64,000 nt of DNA from Tidjanibacter sp. (GCA_017631375.1 JAGBTK010000054.1:1-64000), one strand, 5' to 3'; positions 8,300 through 17,140 are shown, counted from the stretch's first letter. The notes: generated by a model from the letters alone, not told the origin. Made by a program: numbers and translations.

Positions 8300-9643
8300 A
8301 TGGAAAACAACAATCCCAAAAGAAGAGATTTTTCGACCGCTGATGATAGGTTCAATCGCGAAGATGCGACCGGTCGAGATGGTGCCTATAAGGCATATTC
8401 GCGCGATAAGCGCACCCGTACTACCCGCTCTGAGCAGGCTCTCTACTCGACCTCCGAGCGTGGCGATCGTTACTCACACGCACCTAACCGTGAGCGTTCC
8501 GGACAGCGTGACTTCAATCGAGAGGATGGCGACAGACCTCGTCGTAAGTCGTTCAATCCCAATTTCAACCGTGACAATACTCCTAACTTCACTCCTCGCC
8601 CTCGTCGTCAGTTTGGTGAGGGCAAACCCTACGGTGAGCGTCAGCAGTTTGGTGAGCGCAAGTCTTATGGCGAGCGTCAGTATGGCGAACAGGGTGAGCG
8701 CAGAAGTTATGGCGAGAATAGAGGATATGGTGAGCGTCAGTATGGCGAGCGCAAACCTTATAATAATAACCGCCCCTATGGCGAGCGTAAGCAGTACGGT
8801 GAGCGCAAGCCCTATGGTGAGCGTCGCGTAGCAGAGGAGGGTGGTCGCTTTGAGCGTCGTCAGCCTCAGTACAACAAACCTCGCTACGATGCTGAGAACT
8901 ATCCTACCTACCCCGCACCTGTTATTGAGGACACCGTGCGTCTGAATCGTTATATTGCAATGTCGGGTATCTGCTCGCGTCGCGAGGCTGACGATTATAT
9001 CACTTCGGGCGTGGTAACCGTTAATGATGAGGTGGTTACCGAGTTGGGTTCGAAGGTTTCGCAGAACGATGTTGTGAAGCTCAATGGCAAGGTACTCGTT
9101 AGCGAGAAGATGGTCTATATCGTAATGAACAAGCCCAAGGGCTATGTTACCTCCGTTGAGGATCCCCACGCAGATAAGACCGTTATGGACTTGGTGAAGG
9201 GCTGCTGCAAGGAGCGCGTATATCCCGTTGGTCGTCTGGATAAGAACTCGATGGGTGTGTTGTTGATCACTAATGATGGTGAGCTTACCAAGCAGATTGC
9301 TCATCCCGCCTACGAGAAGAAGAAAGTATATCAGGTGACACTCGACAAGCCTATGGACAGAGCAGATATGGAGCGTCTTGTGGATGGCGTAGAGTTGGAG
9401 GATGGATTTATCCGTGCCGATGCAATTGAGTATGCAGCCGACAAGAAGAATGAGATCGGTATTGAGATTCACTCGGGTCGCAACCGTATTGTTCGTCGTA
9501 TGTTTGAGAAGGTTGGCTACCACGTTGCTAAACTTGACCGCGTATATTTTGCAGGTCTTACAAAGCAACGCCTTAAAAGAGGTGCTTGGCGATTCCTTAC
9601 TCCTCGCGAGGTATCGATGCTCAAGTCAGGCTCGTACGAGTAG
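8300..9643 (+). CDS. rluB: RluB/RsuA-family 23S rRNA pseudouridine synthase with Arg/Gly/Tyr-rich N-terminus
   Basis: 447 residues from the ATG at 8300; an in-frame TTG lies four codons upstream. Residues about 1-205 are low-complexity and basic, dominated by repeats of Tyr-Gly-Glu-Arg plus Lys/Gln. An S4 RNA-binding domain follows (VRLNRYIAMSG...SRREADDYI). The catalytic domain has the Asp-containing motif GRLDKNSMG. The core isomerises a uridine in 23S rRNA. The long disordered tail resembles RGG-like RNA-binding tails and is seen in Bacteroidota homologues. A terminator hairpin follows the stop. Confidence 0.9.
   Translation: MENNNPKRRDFSTADDRFNREDATGRDGAYKAYSRDKRTRTTRSEQALYSTSERGDRYSHAPNRERSGQRDFNREDGDRPRRKSFNPNFNRDNTPNFTPRPRRQFGEGKPYGERQQFGERKSYGERQYGEQGERRSYGENRGYGERQYGERKPYNNNRPYGERKQYGERKPYGERRVAEEGGRFERRQPQYNKPRYDAENYPTYPAPVIEDTVRLNRYIAMSGICSRREADDYITSGVVTVNDEVVTELGSKVSQNDVVKLNGKVLVSEKMVYIVMNKPKGYVTSVEDPHADKTVMDLVKGCCKERVYPVGRLDKNSMGVLLITNDGELTKQIAHPAYEKKKVYQVTLDKPMDRADMERLVDGVELEDGFIRADAIEYAADKKNEIGIEIHSGRNRIVRRMFEKVGYHVAKLDRVYFAGLTKQRLKRGAWRFLTPREVSMLKSGSYE
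8620..8828 (+). repeat. Coding repeat array (YGER units) in the RluB-type gene
   Basis: About ten near-copies of a 12-18 nt unit, typically TATGGCGAGCGTAAG or a variant, encode Tyr-Gly-Glu-Arg followed by Lys/Gln and a spacer. Synonymous changes separate the copies. Confidence 0.8.
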
Positions 9644-9680
9644 AAATTCAAAATTCAAGATTCAAGATTCAAAATGATAC

Positions 9681-9716
9681 AACCGAGAGATATTTCGATA
9701 TATCTCTCGGTTGTTT
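9681..9716 (+). terminator. Intrinsic terminator after the RluB-type gene
   Basis: A 13-bp inverted repeat (arms at 9681-9693 and 9700-9712, AACCGAGAG.../...CTCTCGGTT) is followed by a T-rich stretch, 37 nt after the stop. Between the stop and the stem is a short run of degenerate ATTCAAGATTCAA repeats (about 9645-9673). Confidence 0.75.
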
Positions 9717-10177
9717 GTCATTTTGCCCAGATACCTTTGCAAGGTAAATAACCCGTTACCTCTACTCACCCTCGCGACACCTGCCTGCTAGCGCAGGCAA
9801 TTCCAAGCCTGACCCACCCCAAGCCCCCGCCTCGGCGGGGGATGTGTCCCGAGGCAAAGCCTCGGGCGAAGTTACGGGCACGACCGATTGTGGGTTTTGG
9901 AGGTTTCGGGCACGACCGATTATTTTGATGGGAGTTTAGGGAGTTTAGGGACAAGTTTTAAATAAAACTCTTTGGGTAACAATTGGGTTTTTCGGGTTTA
10001 GGGAATACCCTCGTAGAGGGTACGATGGAAAATAGATATAGGCAGATGTCAAGTTCACTTGAATATCTGCCTATCTCTATTTTTTATCGTAGTTACTAAT
10101 AGGTAACTCCTAAACCCGCAAACTAATAGTACAAAAGTTTTTTGGTGCCGCTTTTTTACAAAAAAGGGGCAAAATTC
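9717..10177. repeat. Gene-free, palindrome-dense intergenic region
   Basis: No gene is supported here. Palindromes in order: TGCCTGC/GCAGGCA (9783-9800), CCCCCGCC/GGCGGGGG (9824-9841), CCCGAGGC/GCCTCGGG (9848-9866), TACCCTC/GAGGGTA (10006-10022), then a long hairpin at 10021-10091. A direct repeat CGGGCACGACCGATT occurs at 9875-9889 and 9907-9921. GAGTTTAGG repeats lie at about 9930-9951 and resemble the cassettes at 16.0-16.5 kb. A degenerate GCCGCTTTTTT/AAAAAAGGGGC hairpin is at about 10147-10170. Confidence 0.7.
10021..10091. repeat. Long imperfect hairpin upstream of the RND operon
   Basis: Outer arms TACGAT/ATCGTA enclose AATAGATATAGGCAGAT paired with ATCTGCCTATCTCTATT around a 17-nt loop. 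A T-run after the second arm makes a transcription terminator on the plus strand possible, although no gene ends close by. Confidence 0.65.
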
Positions 10178-10207
10178 TTTGCGGAGCTTTTTACAAAAAG
10201 CGACAAA
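10178..10207. repeat. GCGGAGC-type hairpin repeat, single copy
   Basis: The minus-oriented match of the unit that is tandemly repeated at 46952-47051. GCGGAGC precedes a TTTTT-aca-AAAAA stem, then GCGACAAA. It lies 60 nt upstream of the efflux operon start. Confidence 0.7.
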
Positions 10208-10266
10208 CAAACATGGTACATCTTTTGCAAAGTGCGTTACTATCAAATTCTAACAACAACGCACTT

Positions 10267-11412
10267 ATGAACTCTTTTTCACAAAAACCATTTACAAAGG
10301 TTTTGCTTATTGCAGCCATCACCTCCACCCTTTCGCTGGTCGGTTGCAAGTCGCACAAGCAGCAAAGCGTAGCCCCCGAGCCGCAATATACGGCTACCGT
10401 GGCGGTGAGTGAGAACATCTCGCGCAATCTTACCTTCTCCTCGCGCCTATCGAGCAATGTGGATATCGTCATCCAACCGCGTGTGGCGGGCTACCTGCTC
10501 GAGAAGCGATACAAAAAGGGTATGCCCGTACGCAAAGGGGAGCTTATCTATGTGATAGATCCCTCGCAGACCAACCTCACGGTAGCGGCAAATCGTGCCT
10601 CGCTATTCTCGGCACAGGCTATGCTCACCGAGGCGGAAAACAACTATCGACGCGCCCTGCCCCTGGCGGAGCTTGACGCTATCAGCCAGACCTCGCTCGA
10701 CCAATATCGCGCCACCTATGAGGCAGCGCGCGCTCAGGTCACCTCTGCCGAGGCGGCACTCAACAACTCCACCATCGAACTCGGCTACACACAAATCTTC
10801 TCCCCGATAGACGGCATCATCGGCGACACGAGTGCCTCGGTAGGCGACCTGGTAGGGCCCGGCACAGAGTTCTCAACGCTCAGCACCGTGTCAGATGTGA
10901 GCATTGTGGGTGCTACGCTCAACATCCCCTTCGCCCGTTACTTTGCCATTGTCGATCTCGACGGCACGCTCACCCAGAGCTATGACAATAGCAGGCTTCT
11001 CAGCAACATCACACTCCTGCTCCCCGACGGCACACCCTATCCTCACAAGGGGTACTATAGCCACACCGAGAAGAATGTCGGCTCGGAGAGTGGGTCGATA
11101 CAGATTGCTGTCAACTTTCCCAATCCTGAGGGGGTGTTGAAGGCGGGGCAGTATGCCTCGGTAAAGGCCGATGTAGGTATGCCGATGGGTGTGGTACTTG
11201 TACCTCAGCGCGCAGTGAACTCTATTCAGGGCGAGAACAACCTCTGGGTTGTCGGCAGTGACGGCACAGTGGAATATCGTCCCGTAACGCTCGGCGAGAC
11301 CTTTGGCAATATGTGGGTTGTCGAGAGCGGCATCAAGGCGGGTGAGGTGGTACTCACCGACGGCGTGCAGAAGGTGCGTGCCGGTGAGAAGGTGAAATAT
11401 ACCCTTAAATAG
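10267..11412 (+). CDS. RND efflux periplasmic adaptor (membrane fusion protein), lipoprotein
   Basis: 381 residues from the ATG at 10267, chosen because it begins a lipoprotein signal (LSLVGC, lipidated Cys27); an upstream in-frame ATG gives a non-signal leader. HlyD/AcrA architecture: a split biotinyl-lipoyl domain (IQPRVAGYLL ... IFSPIDGIIGD), a coiled-coil hairpin rich in Ala/Glu between the halves, a beta-barrel and a membrane-proximal domain. It links the inner-membrane pump to the outer-membrane channel. It is the first gene of a three-gene operon and is followed by the transporter after 9 nt. Its codons are more C-ending than those of flanking housekeeping genes. Confidence 0.93.
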   Translation: MNSFSQKPFTKVLLIAAITSTLSLVGCKSHKQQSVAPEPQYTATVAVSENISRNLTFSSRLSSNVDIVIQPRVAGYLLEKRYKKGMPVRKGELIYVIDPSQTNLTVAANRASLFSAQAMLTEAENNYRRALPLAELDAISQTSLDQYRATYEAARAQVTSAEAALNNSTIELGYTQIFSPIDGIIGDTSASVGDLVGPGTEFSTLSTVSDVSIVGATLNIPFARYFAIVDLDGTLTQSYDNSRLLSNITLLLPDGTPYPHKGYYSHTEKNVGSESGSIQIAVNFPNPEGVLKAGQYASVKADVGMPMGVVLVPQRAVNSIQGENNLWVVGSDGTVEYRPVTLGETFGNMWVVESGIKAGEVVLTDGVQKVRAGEKVKYTLK

Positions 11413-11421
11413 AGATTGACA

Positions 11422-14400
11422 ATGTACAAGACATTCATAAACCGACCTATATTCGCTATAGTAATCTCCATAGTGATTGTACTGCTCGGAGGGTTGGCGA
11501 TCACCGGCCTGCCTGTAGAGCAGTATCCCGATATCACCCCGCCAGTGGTGGAGGTGACAGCCTCCTATACGGGTGCAGATGCCGAGGTGGTTGCCGATGC
11601 AGTGGCTGTGCCTATTGAGGAGAGTGTGATGGGTACAGACAATATGCTCTATATGCAGAGCACCTCGGCAGGTGACGGCTCGATGACCTTGCAGATACTC
11701 TTTGATGTCGGCTCCGATGCCGATATGGATCAGGTCTTTGCTCAGAACAATGTAGCCACCGCCACCCCACTCCTCCCCTCGGAGGTCACACGGCAGGGCG
11801 TAACGACGCAGAAGATACAGACAGGCTTCCTTCTTGTCTATGCCCTCCACTCCGACGGACGCTACGACTCGAAGTTCCTCTCCAACTACGCCTACATCAA
11901 TCTGCGCAACGAGCTGTTGAAGATAAACGGTGTGGGCAAGGTGCAGATTATGGGCGCAGGCGAGTACTCGATGCGCATCTGGATCAACCCCGACCTGCTC
12001 GACTATTATGGCGTATCGGTTGAGGAGATAGCCTCGGCTATCGAGGCGCAGAGCGGCACATTCCCCGCAGGCAAGTTCGGACAGGAGCCGTTGGATACCC
12101 CGACAGAGTTCACCTACACCGTGACGCTCCCCGCCCAGATCAACACCCCTGAGGAGTACGCCGATATCATCGTCAAGACCCTGCCCGATGGCGAGCAGCT
12201 GCTCTTGGGCGAGGTGGCTCGCGTGGAGCTGGGCGTGGAGAGCTATGGCGTCGACTCCGCATTTGACGGCAAGCCCGGCTCGCTGATGGTGGTCTATCAG
12301 GAGCCTGGAAGTAACGCTATGAGCGTGGGGCGACAGGTCAAGGCAACAATGGCGACCCTTGCCGATAAGTTCCCGACGGGCATAGAGTACGACACGGTGG
12401 TCGATGCTACGCTCTCTATTAGCGAGGGTGTGCGCGAGATTATCAAGACTCTGATCTTCGCCCTTGTGCTTGTGGTGCTCATCATCTTCCTCTTCTTGCA
12501 GGATGTGCGTGCCACACTGATCCCGTTGGTAGCAATTCCCGTATCGCTGATTGGTGCCTTCCTGCTCTTCCCCTTGCTCGGCTTCTCGATAAACATCATC
12601 TCACTGCTCGGTCTTGTTCTGGCTATCGGTCTGGTGGTCGATGATGCAATTATCGTGGTCGAGGCCACTCAGGTACACATAGAGCGGGGAATGGCTCCGC
12701 GCGAGGCGACAGTCAAGGCAATGCGCAGTGTGGCGCAACCAATTGTAGCCACCACCATAGTCATCTTGGCGGTCTTTATCCCCGTGTCGTTCATTGGCGG
12801 TGTGGCAGGCAAGCTCTTCCAGCAATTCTCGGTAGGCATCTCAGTTGCGGTTGTCATCTCCGCCTTCAACGCCCTCACCCTCTCCCCCGCCCTCTGTTCA
12901 CTTCTGCTCCGCCCCGCGAAAGAGAAGAAAAAGGGGTTCTTTGGCGGTATCAACAGGGTGATTGACGGCTCGCTCCGACGCTACAACGAGTCGGCATCCC
13001 GCACCATACGCCGCACGGCAAGAGTAGTGGTGATGGTTGTGGTGAGCCTTGTGGCTATCTTCGCTCTTATGAAGGCACTCCCCTCAGCATTTCTCCCCAC
13101 CGAGGACCAGGGCTACCTGCTGGTGACAACGACTACCCCCGATGCCGCCTCCACATCGCGCACCTCGGCAGCCATCGATGATGCGCGTCAGGTGATCGGC
13201 TCGATCGATGGTGTAGTGGCGCAGGCCTCAGCCTCTGGTTTCGACCTGCTGAGTGGCATCGCCTCTACAAATTCGGGTATCATCTTTGTCGAGCTCGCCC
13301 CCTACTCCAAGCGTAAGCTCACGGCAGGCGAGATTGCCGAGCAAATAAATATGCTCCTTGCCGAGAAGGTCGCAAGTGGCACCTTCTACGCCTTCCAGCC
13401 CCCCGCAATTCCCGGACTTGGCGTGACGGACGGCATCACCTTTATGTTGCAGGACAAGAGCGGCAGCGGGATTAGCTATCTCGCGCAAATGGGCGACTCG
13501 CTACAAAGAATAGTCAGCAAAGTACCCGAAATTGCGAGCCTGACCACCCAGTTCAATGCCTACACTCCGCAGCGTATGTTGAAGATAGACAGAGAGTTGG
13601 CAATGCAGCAAGGGGTATCGCTCTCAGAGTTGCATAACCTAATAGCGACCTATCTCGGTGGCTCATATATCAACAACTTCAACCGTTTTGGGCAACTCTA
13701 TCGTACCTATATTCAGGCCGATGCGGAGTATCGTCGCGACAAGCATAGTCTTGATAACTATTATGTTACCTCCGACTCGGGCGAGAGTCTGCCCCTCTCG
13801 GGATTTGTGACGGTGATAGATACCGTAGGTGCGGAGTATATCACCCGCTTCAACCTCTACAACGCTATCTCCTACACCGCCACCCCCGCCAAGGGCTACT
13901 CCACAGCACAGGCGATGAGCGCGCTGAGCGAGGTGGTTGACAAGCAGTTGCCCGACGATATCTCGCTGGCGTGGAGCGGTGTCTCGTTCCAGGAGGCGCA
14001 GACCTCGAAAGGCGAGGGGGCAACCTATCTCCTTGCGCTGGTCTTCATCTTCCTCGCGCTAGCGGCACTCTACGATAGTTGGGCACTGCCTGTGAGTGTG
14101 ATGATGGGCGTGCCATTTGCGGTGATGGGTGCGCTATTGGTGGTATGGGTGGCACACCTGATTTCGCCAATCTACACCGACAATGTCTATATGACAATCT
14201 CGCTGGTGATGCTCATATCACTCGCCGCCAAAAATGCTATTCTGGTGGTCGAGTATGCCAACCGACTCTTCTTCGAGGAGGGCAAGTCGCTCGAAGAGGC
14301 TGCGATGGGGGCGGCTAAGTTGCGCGTGCGACCTATCGTGATGACGGCTCTCGCCTTTATCATCGGTGTTCTCCCCCTTATTTTCGCCTCGGGAGCCTAC

Positions 14401-14559
14401 TCGACAGCACGCAGGGTGATGGGTCTGGCACTTGTGGGTGGTATGTCGGTAGCAACAATTGTGGGCATATATCTCTACCCTGCCCTCTACTACCTCATCG
14501 GCAGATGGAACCACTTGGAGAAAAAACGTGAACGCAAAGCAAAACAAATACCCGTATAG
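11422..14559 (+). CDS. RND-family (HAE1) multidrug efflux transporter
   Basis: 1045 residues from the ATG at 11422, matching the usual AcrB start (MYKTFINRPIFA). Twelve membrane segments and two large periplasmic loops are expected. The proton-relay Asp pair is in GLVVDDAIIVVEA (TM4) and the relay Lys in SLAAKNAILVVEYA (TM10). The signature TLSPALCSLLLRP is present. It is a proton-driven inner-membrane pump that expels hydrophobic drugs or bile-like compounds through the adaptor and channel encoded on either side. The channel gene begins 2 nt after its stop. Confidence 0.95.
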   Translation: MYKTFINRPIFAIVISIVIVLLGGLAITGLPVEQYPDITPPVVEVTASYTGADAEVVADAVAVPIEESVMGTDNMLYMQSTSAGDGSMTLQILFDVGSDADMDQVFAQNNVATATPLLPSEVTRQGVTTQKIQTGFLLVYALHSDGRYDSKFLSNYAYINLRNELLKINGVGKVQIMGAGEYSMRIWINPDLLDYYGVSVEEIASAIEAQSGTFPAGKFGQEPLDTPTEFTYTVTLPAQINTPEEYADIIVKTLPDGEQLLLGEVARVELGVESYGVDSAFDGKPGSLMVVYQEPGSNAMSVGRQVKATMATLADKFPTGIEYDTVVDATLSISEGVREIIKTLIFALVLVVLIIFLFLQDVRATLIPLVAIPVSLIGAFLLFPLLGFSINIISLLGLVLAIGLVVDDAIIVVEATQVHIERGMAPREATVKAMRSVAQPIVATTIVILAVFIPVSFIGGVAGKLFQQFSVGISVAVVISAFNALTLSPALCSLLLRPAKEKKKGFFGGINRVIDGSLRRYNESASRTIRRTARVVVMVVVSLVAIFALMKALPSAFLPTEDQGYLLVTTTTPDAASTSRTSAAIDDARQVIGSIDGVVAQASASGFDLLSGIASTNSGIIFVELAPYSKRKLTAGEIAEQINMLLAEKVASGTFYAFQPPAIPGLGVTDGITFMLQDKSGSGISYLAQMGDSLQRIVSKVPEIASLTTQFNAYTPQRMLKIDRELAMQQGVSLSELHNLIATYLGGSYINNFNRFGQLYRTYIQADAEYRRDKHSLDNYYVTSDSGESLPLSGFVTVIDTVGAEYITRFNLYNAISYTATPAKGYSTAQAMSALSEVVDKQLPDDISLAWSGVSFQEAQTSKGEGATYLLALVFIFLALAALYDSWALPVSVMMGVPFAVMGALLVVWVAHLISPIYTDNVYMTISLVMLISLAAKNAILVVEYANRLFFEEGKSLEEAAMGAAKLRVRPIVMTALAFIIGVLPLIFASGAYSTARRVMGLALVGGMSVATIVGIYLYPALYYLIGRWNHLEKKRERKAKQIPV

Positions 14560-14561
14560 TT

Positions 14562-15953
14562 ATGAAAATTTTTGTTCGATTATCTCTGCTCGCCATCACT
14601 TTGGTTGGGGTGGGATTTGGCCTCGGCAGTTGCTCGGTCACCCTGCCCCAGACCTCGGGGGTCGAGATTCCCGATAGTTACATCTTCGCCACCCCCGCCG
14701 AGAGTGACACCTATCCCGACTACATTGAGCCGTGGTGGGAGGTCTTTGGCGACACAACACTAAACAGGCTCATCACCACTGCCCTTGCCAATAACCGCAA
14801 CCTCGCCGTGGCCGTGTCGCGTGTGGAGCAGGCTCGCGAGCAGATAGCCATAGCCCGCGCCGCCTACCTCCCCTCCTTTGCGGGGAGCGCCGAGGCGGGG
14901 GCTACCTACCCCAAGAATAAGCCCCACTACATCGGGCAGGCCTACTCGATAGGGGCAACTATGTCGTGGGAGATACCCCTCTTTGGCAATGCGCGACTGA
15001 CCGAGGAGGCACAGATAAACAACTACCTGGCTACTGAGTGGGGCTATCGAGCCACTATGCTCTCCCTCTCGGCGCAGGTGGCAACGACCTATTTCGAGTG
15101 GTTGCAGTATGCGCGTAGTCTGGAGATTGTGCGCCGCAGTTACGCCCTACGCTTGGAGGCACAGCAGAAGATTGACTCGCTCCACACCTACGGCTTCGCC
15201 TCGGGAGTCGACTTGGAACAGGCTCGTAGCCTCACCGCCACCGCAGCGGCCGACATCCCCGCCTACGAACGGTCGCTCGTGCAGACCAACCTGGCACTCA
15301 ACTCACTGATTGGCGCACCACCCGCACTCATCGCCACCGCTCCTCAGTGGGAGATTTATATACCCGAGGAGGTGGGGGTGGGTATCCCATCCGACCTGTT
15401 GGAACGTAGGCCCGACCTGATGGAGGCGTGGCACACGATGAACGCGGCGGCAGCCAATGCAGGACTCGCACGCCTCGACCGTCTGCCGAGCATACCCCTC
15501 ACCGCCTCTGGTGGCATAGCCTCCTCGGCACTGCGCGAATTGTTTAAGGGCAACCCGTTCAGCTGGTCGGCAACGCTGTCGGTCACCGAGCCGATATTCA
15601 ACTTCGGCAGACTGCGCAGGGCGGAACGCATAGCGTTGGAGGATTACCGACAGGCGGCACTGAGTTACGAGCAGACCTTCCTATCGGCGCTCTCGGAGGT
15701 GGAGAATGCGCTGGTGGCCATCAAGAGCTATGGCGCACAGACACAGTGGATGGAGAGTATCGTGGAGTCGAACAGAAAGGTGAGCCAGCTCACCGACAGA
15801 CTCTACTTCGACGGTATGTCGGACTACCTGAACGTAATTGAGGCAGAGCGAAGCTTCTACTCCTCACAACTCCAATATATCAGCCTGCTCACCGCACAAC
15901 TCAGCAGCTATGTCGACCTCTACCGCGCCCTCGGCAGCGGAGTTGGAGAGTGA
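14562..15953 (+). CDS. Outer-membrane efflux channel (TolC/OprM family) lipoprotein
   Basis: 463 residues with a lipoprotein signal (LGSC, Cys24). Duplicated outer-membrane efflux protein domains contain long alpha-helical stretches. The entry motif WWEVFGD...L..L...AL..N is typical of the NodT/OprM family. It forms the trimeric exit duct for the adjacent RND pump. No regulator is encoded next to this operon in the window. Confidence 0.93.
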   Translation: MKIFVRLSLLAITLVGVGFGLGSCSVTLPQTSGVEIPDSYIFATPAESDTYPDYIEPWWEVFGDTTLNRLITTALANNRNLAVAVSRVEQAREQIAIARAAYLPSFAGSAEAGATYPKNKPHYIGQAYSIGATMSWEIPLFGNARLTEEAQINNYLATEWGYRATMLSLSAQVATTYFEWLQYARSLEIVRRSYALRLEAQQKIDSLHTYGFASGVDLEQARSLTATAAADIPAYERSLVQTNLALNSLIGAPPALIATAPQWEIYIPEEVGVGIPSDLLERRPDLMEAWHTMNAAAANAGLARLDRLPSIPLTASGGIASSALRELFKGNPFSWSATLSVTEPIFNFGRLRRAERIALEDYRQAALSYEQTFLSALSEVENALVAIKSYGAQTQWMESIVESNRKVSQLTDRLYFDGMSDYLNVIEAERSFYSSQLQYISLLTAQLSSYVDLYRALGSGVGE

Positions 15954-15992
15954 AAGAAAATGCAGAGTTCAAAATGCAAAATTCAAAATTAA

Positions 15993-16035
15993 GTAAAGTA
16001 GCCGAGTTTGTACGACACCAACTCGGTTGCTTTAC
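15993..16035 (+). terminator. Hairpin after the RND operon
   Basis: Arms GTAAAGTAGCCGAGTT and AACTCGGTTGCTTTAC enclose an 11-nt loop. No long T-run follows. It is preceded by ATTCAAAATT repeats (15967-15991) like those after the RluB-type gene. Confidence 0.6.
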
Positions 16036-16040
16036 TATAA

Positions 16041-16137
16041 AGGGAGATTAGGGAGTTTAGAGAATTTAGGGATAATCATTAAACTCACTAAACTCACTAT
16101 AAAAATACTCACGGGTACGAAAAATCGTACCCGCGCA
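16041..16137. repeat. Palindrome cassette, copy 1
   Basis: GAGTTTAG-type repeats, then GGGATAATCATTAAACTC, then CTATAAAAATACTC, then the palindrome CGGGTACGA-AAAA-TCGTACCCG (16112-16133). The same order recurs at 16436-16553. Confidence 0.75.
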
Positions 16138-16163
16138 TATTTAGAAATCAATTCATTGTTTTT

Positions 16164-16186
16164 CCATCTTTTTCCCAAAAAGATGG
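16164..16186. repeat. Short perfect hairpin
   Basis: CCATCTTTTT and AAAAAGATGG flank a CCC spacer. It is part of the gene-free stretch 15954-16599, which holds only palindromes and cassettes. Confidence 0.6.
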
Positions 16187-16196
16187 AGTCAAAAAC

Positions 16197-16338
16197 GGCA
16201 CGAGGAGCGATTTTCGGGGTTGTTGCTTGTCGTCAGGGAGGTGCTCGCTTCGCGCATTTGAAAGCCATCAAATGGTCAGCACCTCTACTTCCTTCCGACT
16301 GCGCAACACCCTATTTCCGAAAATCGCTGTCGTGAGCC
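16197..16338. repeat. 142-nt long imperfect palindrome
   Basis: Outer arms GGCACGA-gg-AGCGATTTTCGG and CCGAAAATCGCT-g-TCGTG-ag-CC pair. Further in, GTTGC pairs with GCAAC, GGAGGTGCT with AGCACCTCT, and CATTTGA with TCAAATG. It has the overall shape of a long hairpin or small inverted-repeat element, without a coding region of its own. A separate small hairpin, TGCGGTGC-atc-GCACCGCA, follows at 16342-16360. Confidence 0.7.
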
Positions 16339-16386
16339 TCTTGCGGTGCATCGCACCGCATTAGAAATAGATTTTCTCCCCAATGG

Positions 16387-16418
16387 CTTCACGGGTACGA
16401 TTTTTCGTACCCGTGAAG
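16387..16418. repeat. GGGTACGA palindrome, copy 2
   Basis: Perfect 14-bp arms CTTCACGGGTACGA / TCGTACCCGTGAAG flank TTTT. Confidence 0.85.
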
Positions 16419-16435
16419 ATGGTAGGCAGTGCAAA

Positions 16436-16553
16436 AGGGAGGTTAGAGAGAGTGAGGGAACTTAGGGATAATCCTTAAACTCCTTAAACTCCTCAAACTC
16501 CTTAAACTCACTATAAAAATACTCGCGGGTACGAAAATTCGTACCCGCGAATA
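16436..16553. repeat. Palindrome cassette, copy 2
   Basis: Repeated (C)TTAAACTCC units after GGGATAATC, then CTATAAAAATACTC, then a 12-bp palindrome TCGCGGGTACGA-AAAT-TCGTACCCGCGA (16523-16550). It is a diverged duplicate of 16041-16137. Confidence 0.75.
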
Positions 16554-16599
16554 TATTGAAGCCCAAGACGGTGAGGATACCTATTATATATAGGCTTGC

Positions 16600-17055
16600 T
16601 TAATTAGGCGAACCCAAACTTATCGCTCCGCTGTCCAGCATCTTTTGGAACTCTTCCATTGCACGCTGATTCTCCTCTGCTTTGCGACGAGCAGCCTCCT
16701 CTTCGTTGGCTTTCCACTTTTCGAACTGCTCGGGGGTGAGGAATTTTGCGTAACGCTCATCACGCTTTCTGTTCTCCTTCTCTACCGACTCATGGTCAAA
16801 GTTCGGGAAGTTGAGATTGAGTTCTGTGATTAGCACCGAGGCTTGCGACATTACATCGTTACTATAGTCGTACTCCATCGCCTTCTTCATCTTCTTAGCC
16901 TGTTTCTTGTCGAGGCCGAGTTCAATGGTGAGAGAGTCAATGCTCTTTTTAATCTCCTCCTGGATCTCAAAAGAACTACGCACAACAATGCCTACCTGGG
17001 CACGCACTGTCCCTGCAAAAAGAAGTGCAGCCATAATGATAAATAATGTTCTCAT
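16600..17055 (-). CDS. Secreted Spy/CpxP-like helical protein, function unknown
   Basis: 151 residues with a clear Sec signal peptide (MRTLFIIMAALLFAGTVRA|Q). The rest is charged and strongly helical, with the LTPEQFEKW motif common in Spy/CpxP-type periplasmic proteins and a Glu/Lys-rich coiled coil towards the C-terminus. It may be a small periplasmic chaperone or envelope-stress protein, by resemblance only. It lies downstream of the M56/BlaI pair but is separated from it by 207 nt carrying a long hairpin, so co-transcription is doubtful. Confidence 0.7.
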   Translation of the reverse strand: MRTLFIIMAALLFAGTVRAQVGIVVRSSFEIQEEIKKSIDSLTIELGLDKKQAKKMKKAMEYDYSNDVMSQASVLITELNLNFPNFDHESVEKENRKRDERYAKFLTPEQFEKWKANEEEAARRKAEENQRAMEEFQKMLDSGAISLGSPN

Positions 17056-17140
17056 AGTTACTTAGTTTATTGGTTAGAAAGTACAATTATAATTCACGAA
17101 TATAATGGTTTCCATTAAATAGTTTCCTCCTCACAACCTT

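Noticed and set aside
16027..16335. 102-codon plus-strand frame in the gap after the efflux operon
   Set aside because: It runs through a cassette, a short hairpin and a long palindrome; the translation has no family features and the start is not preceded by a promoter.
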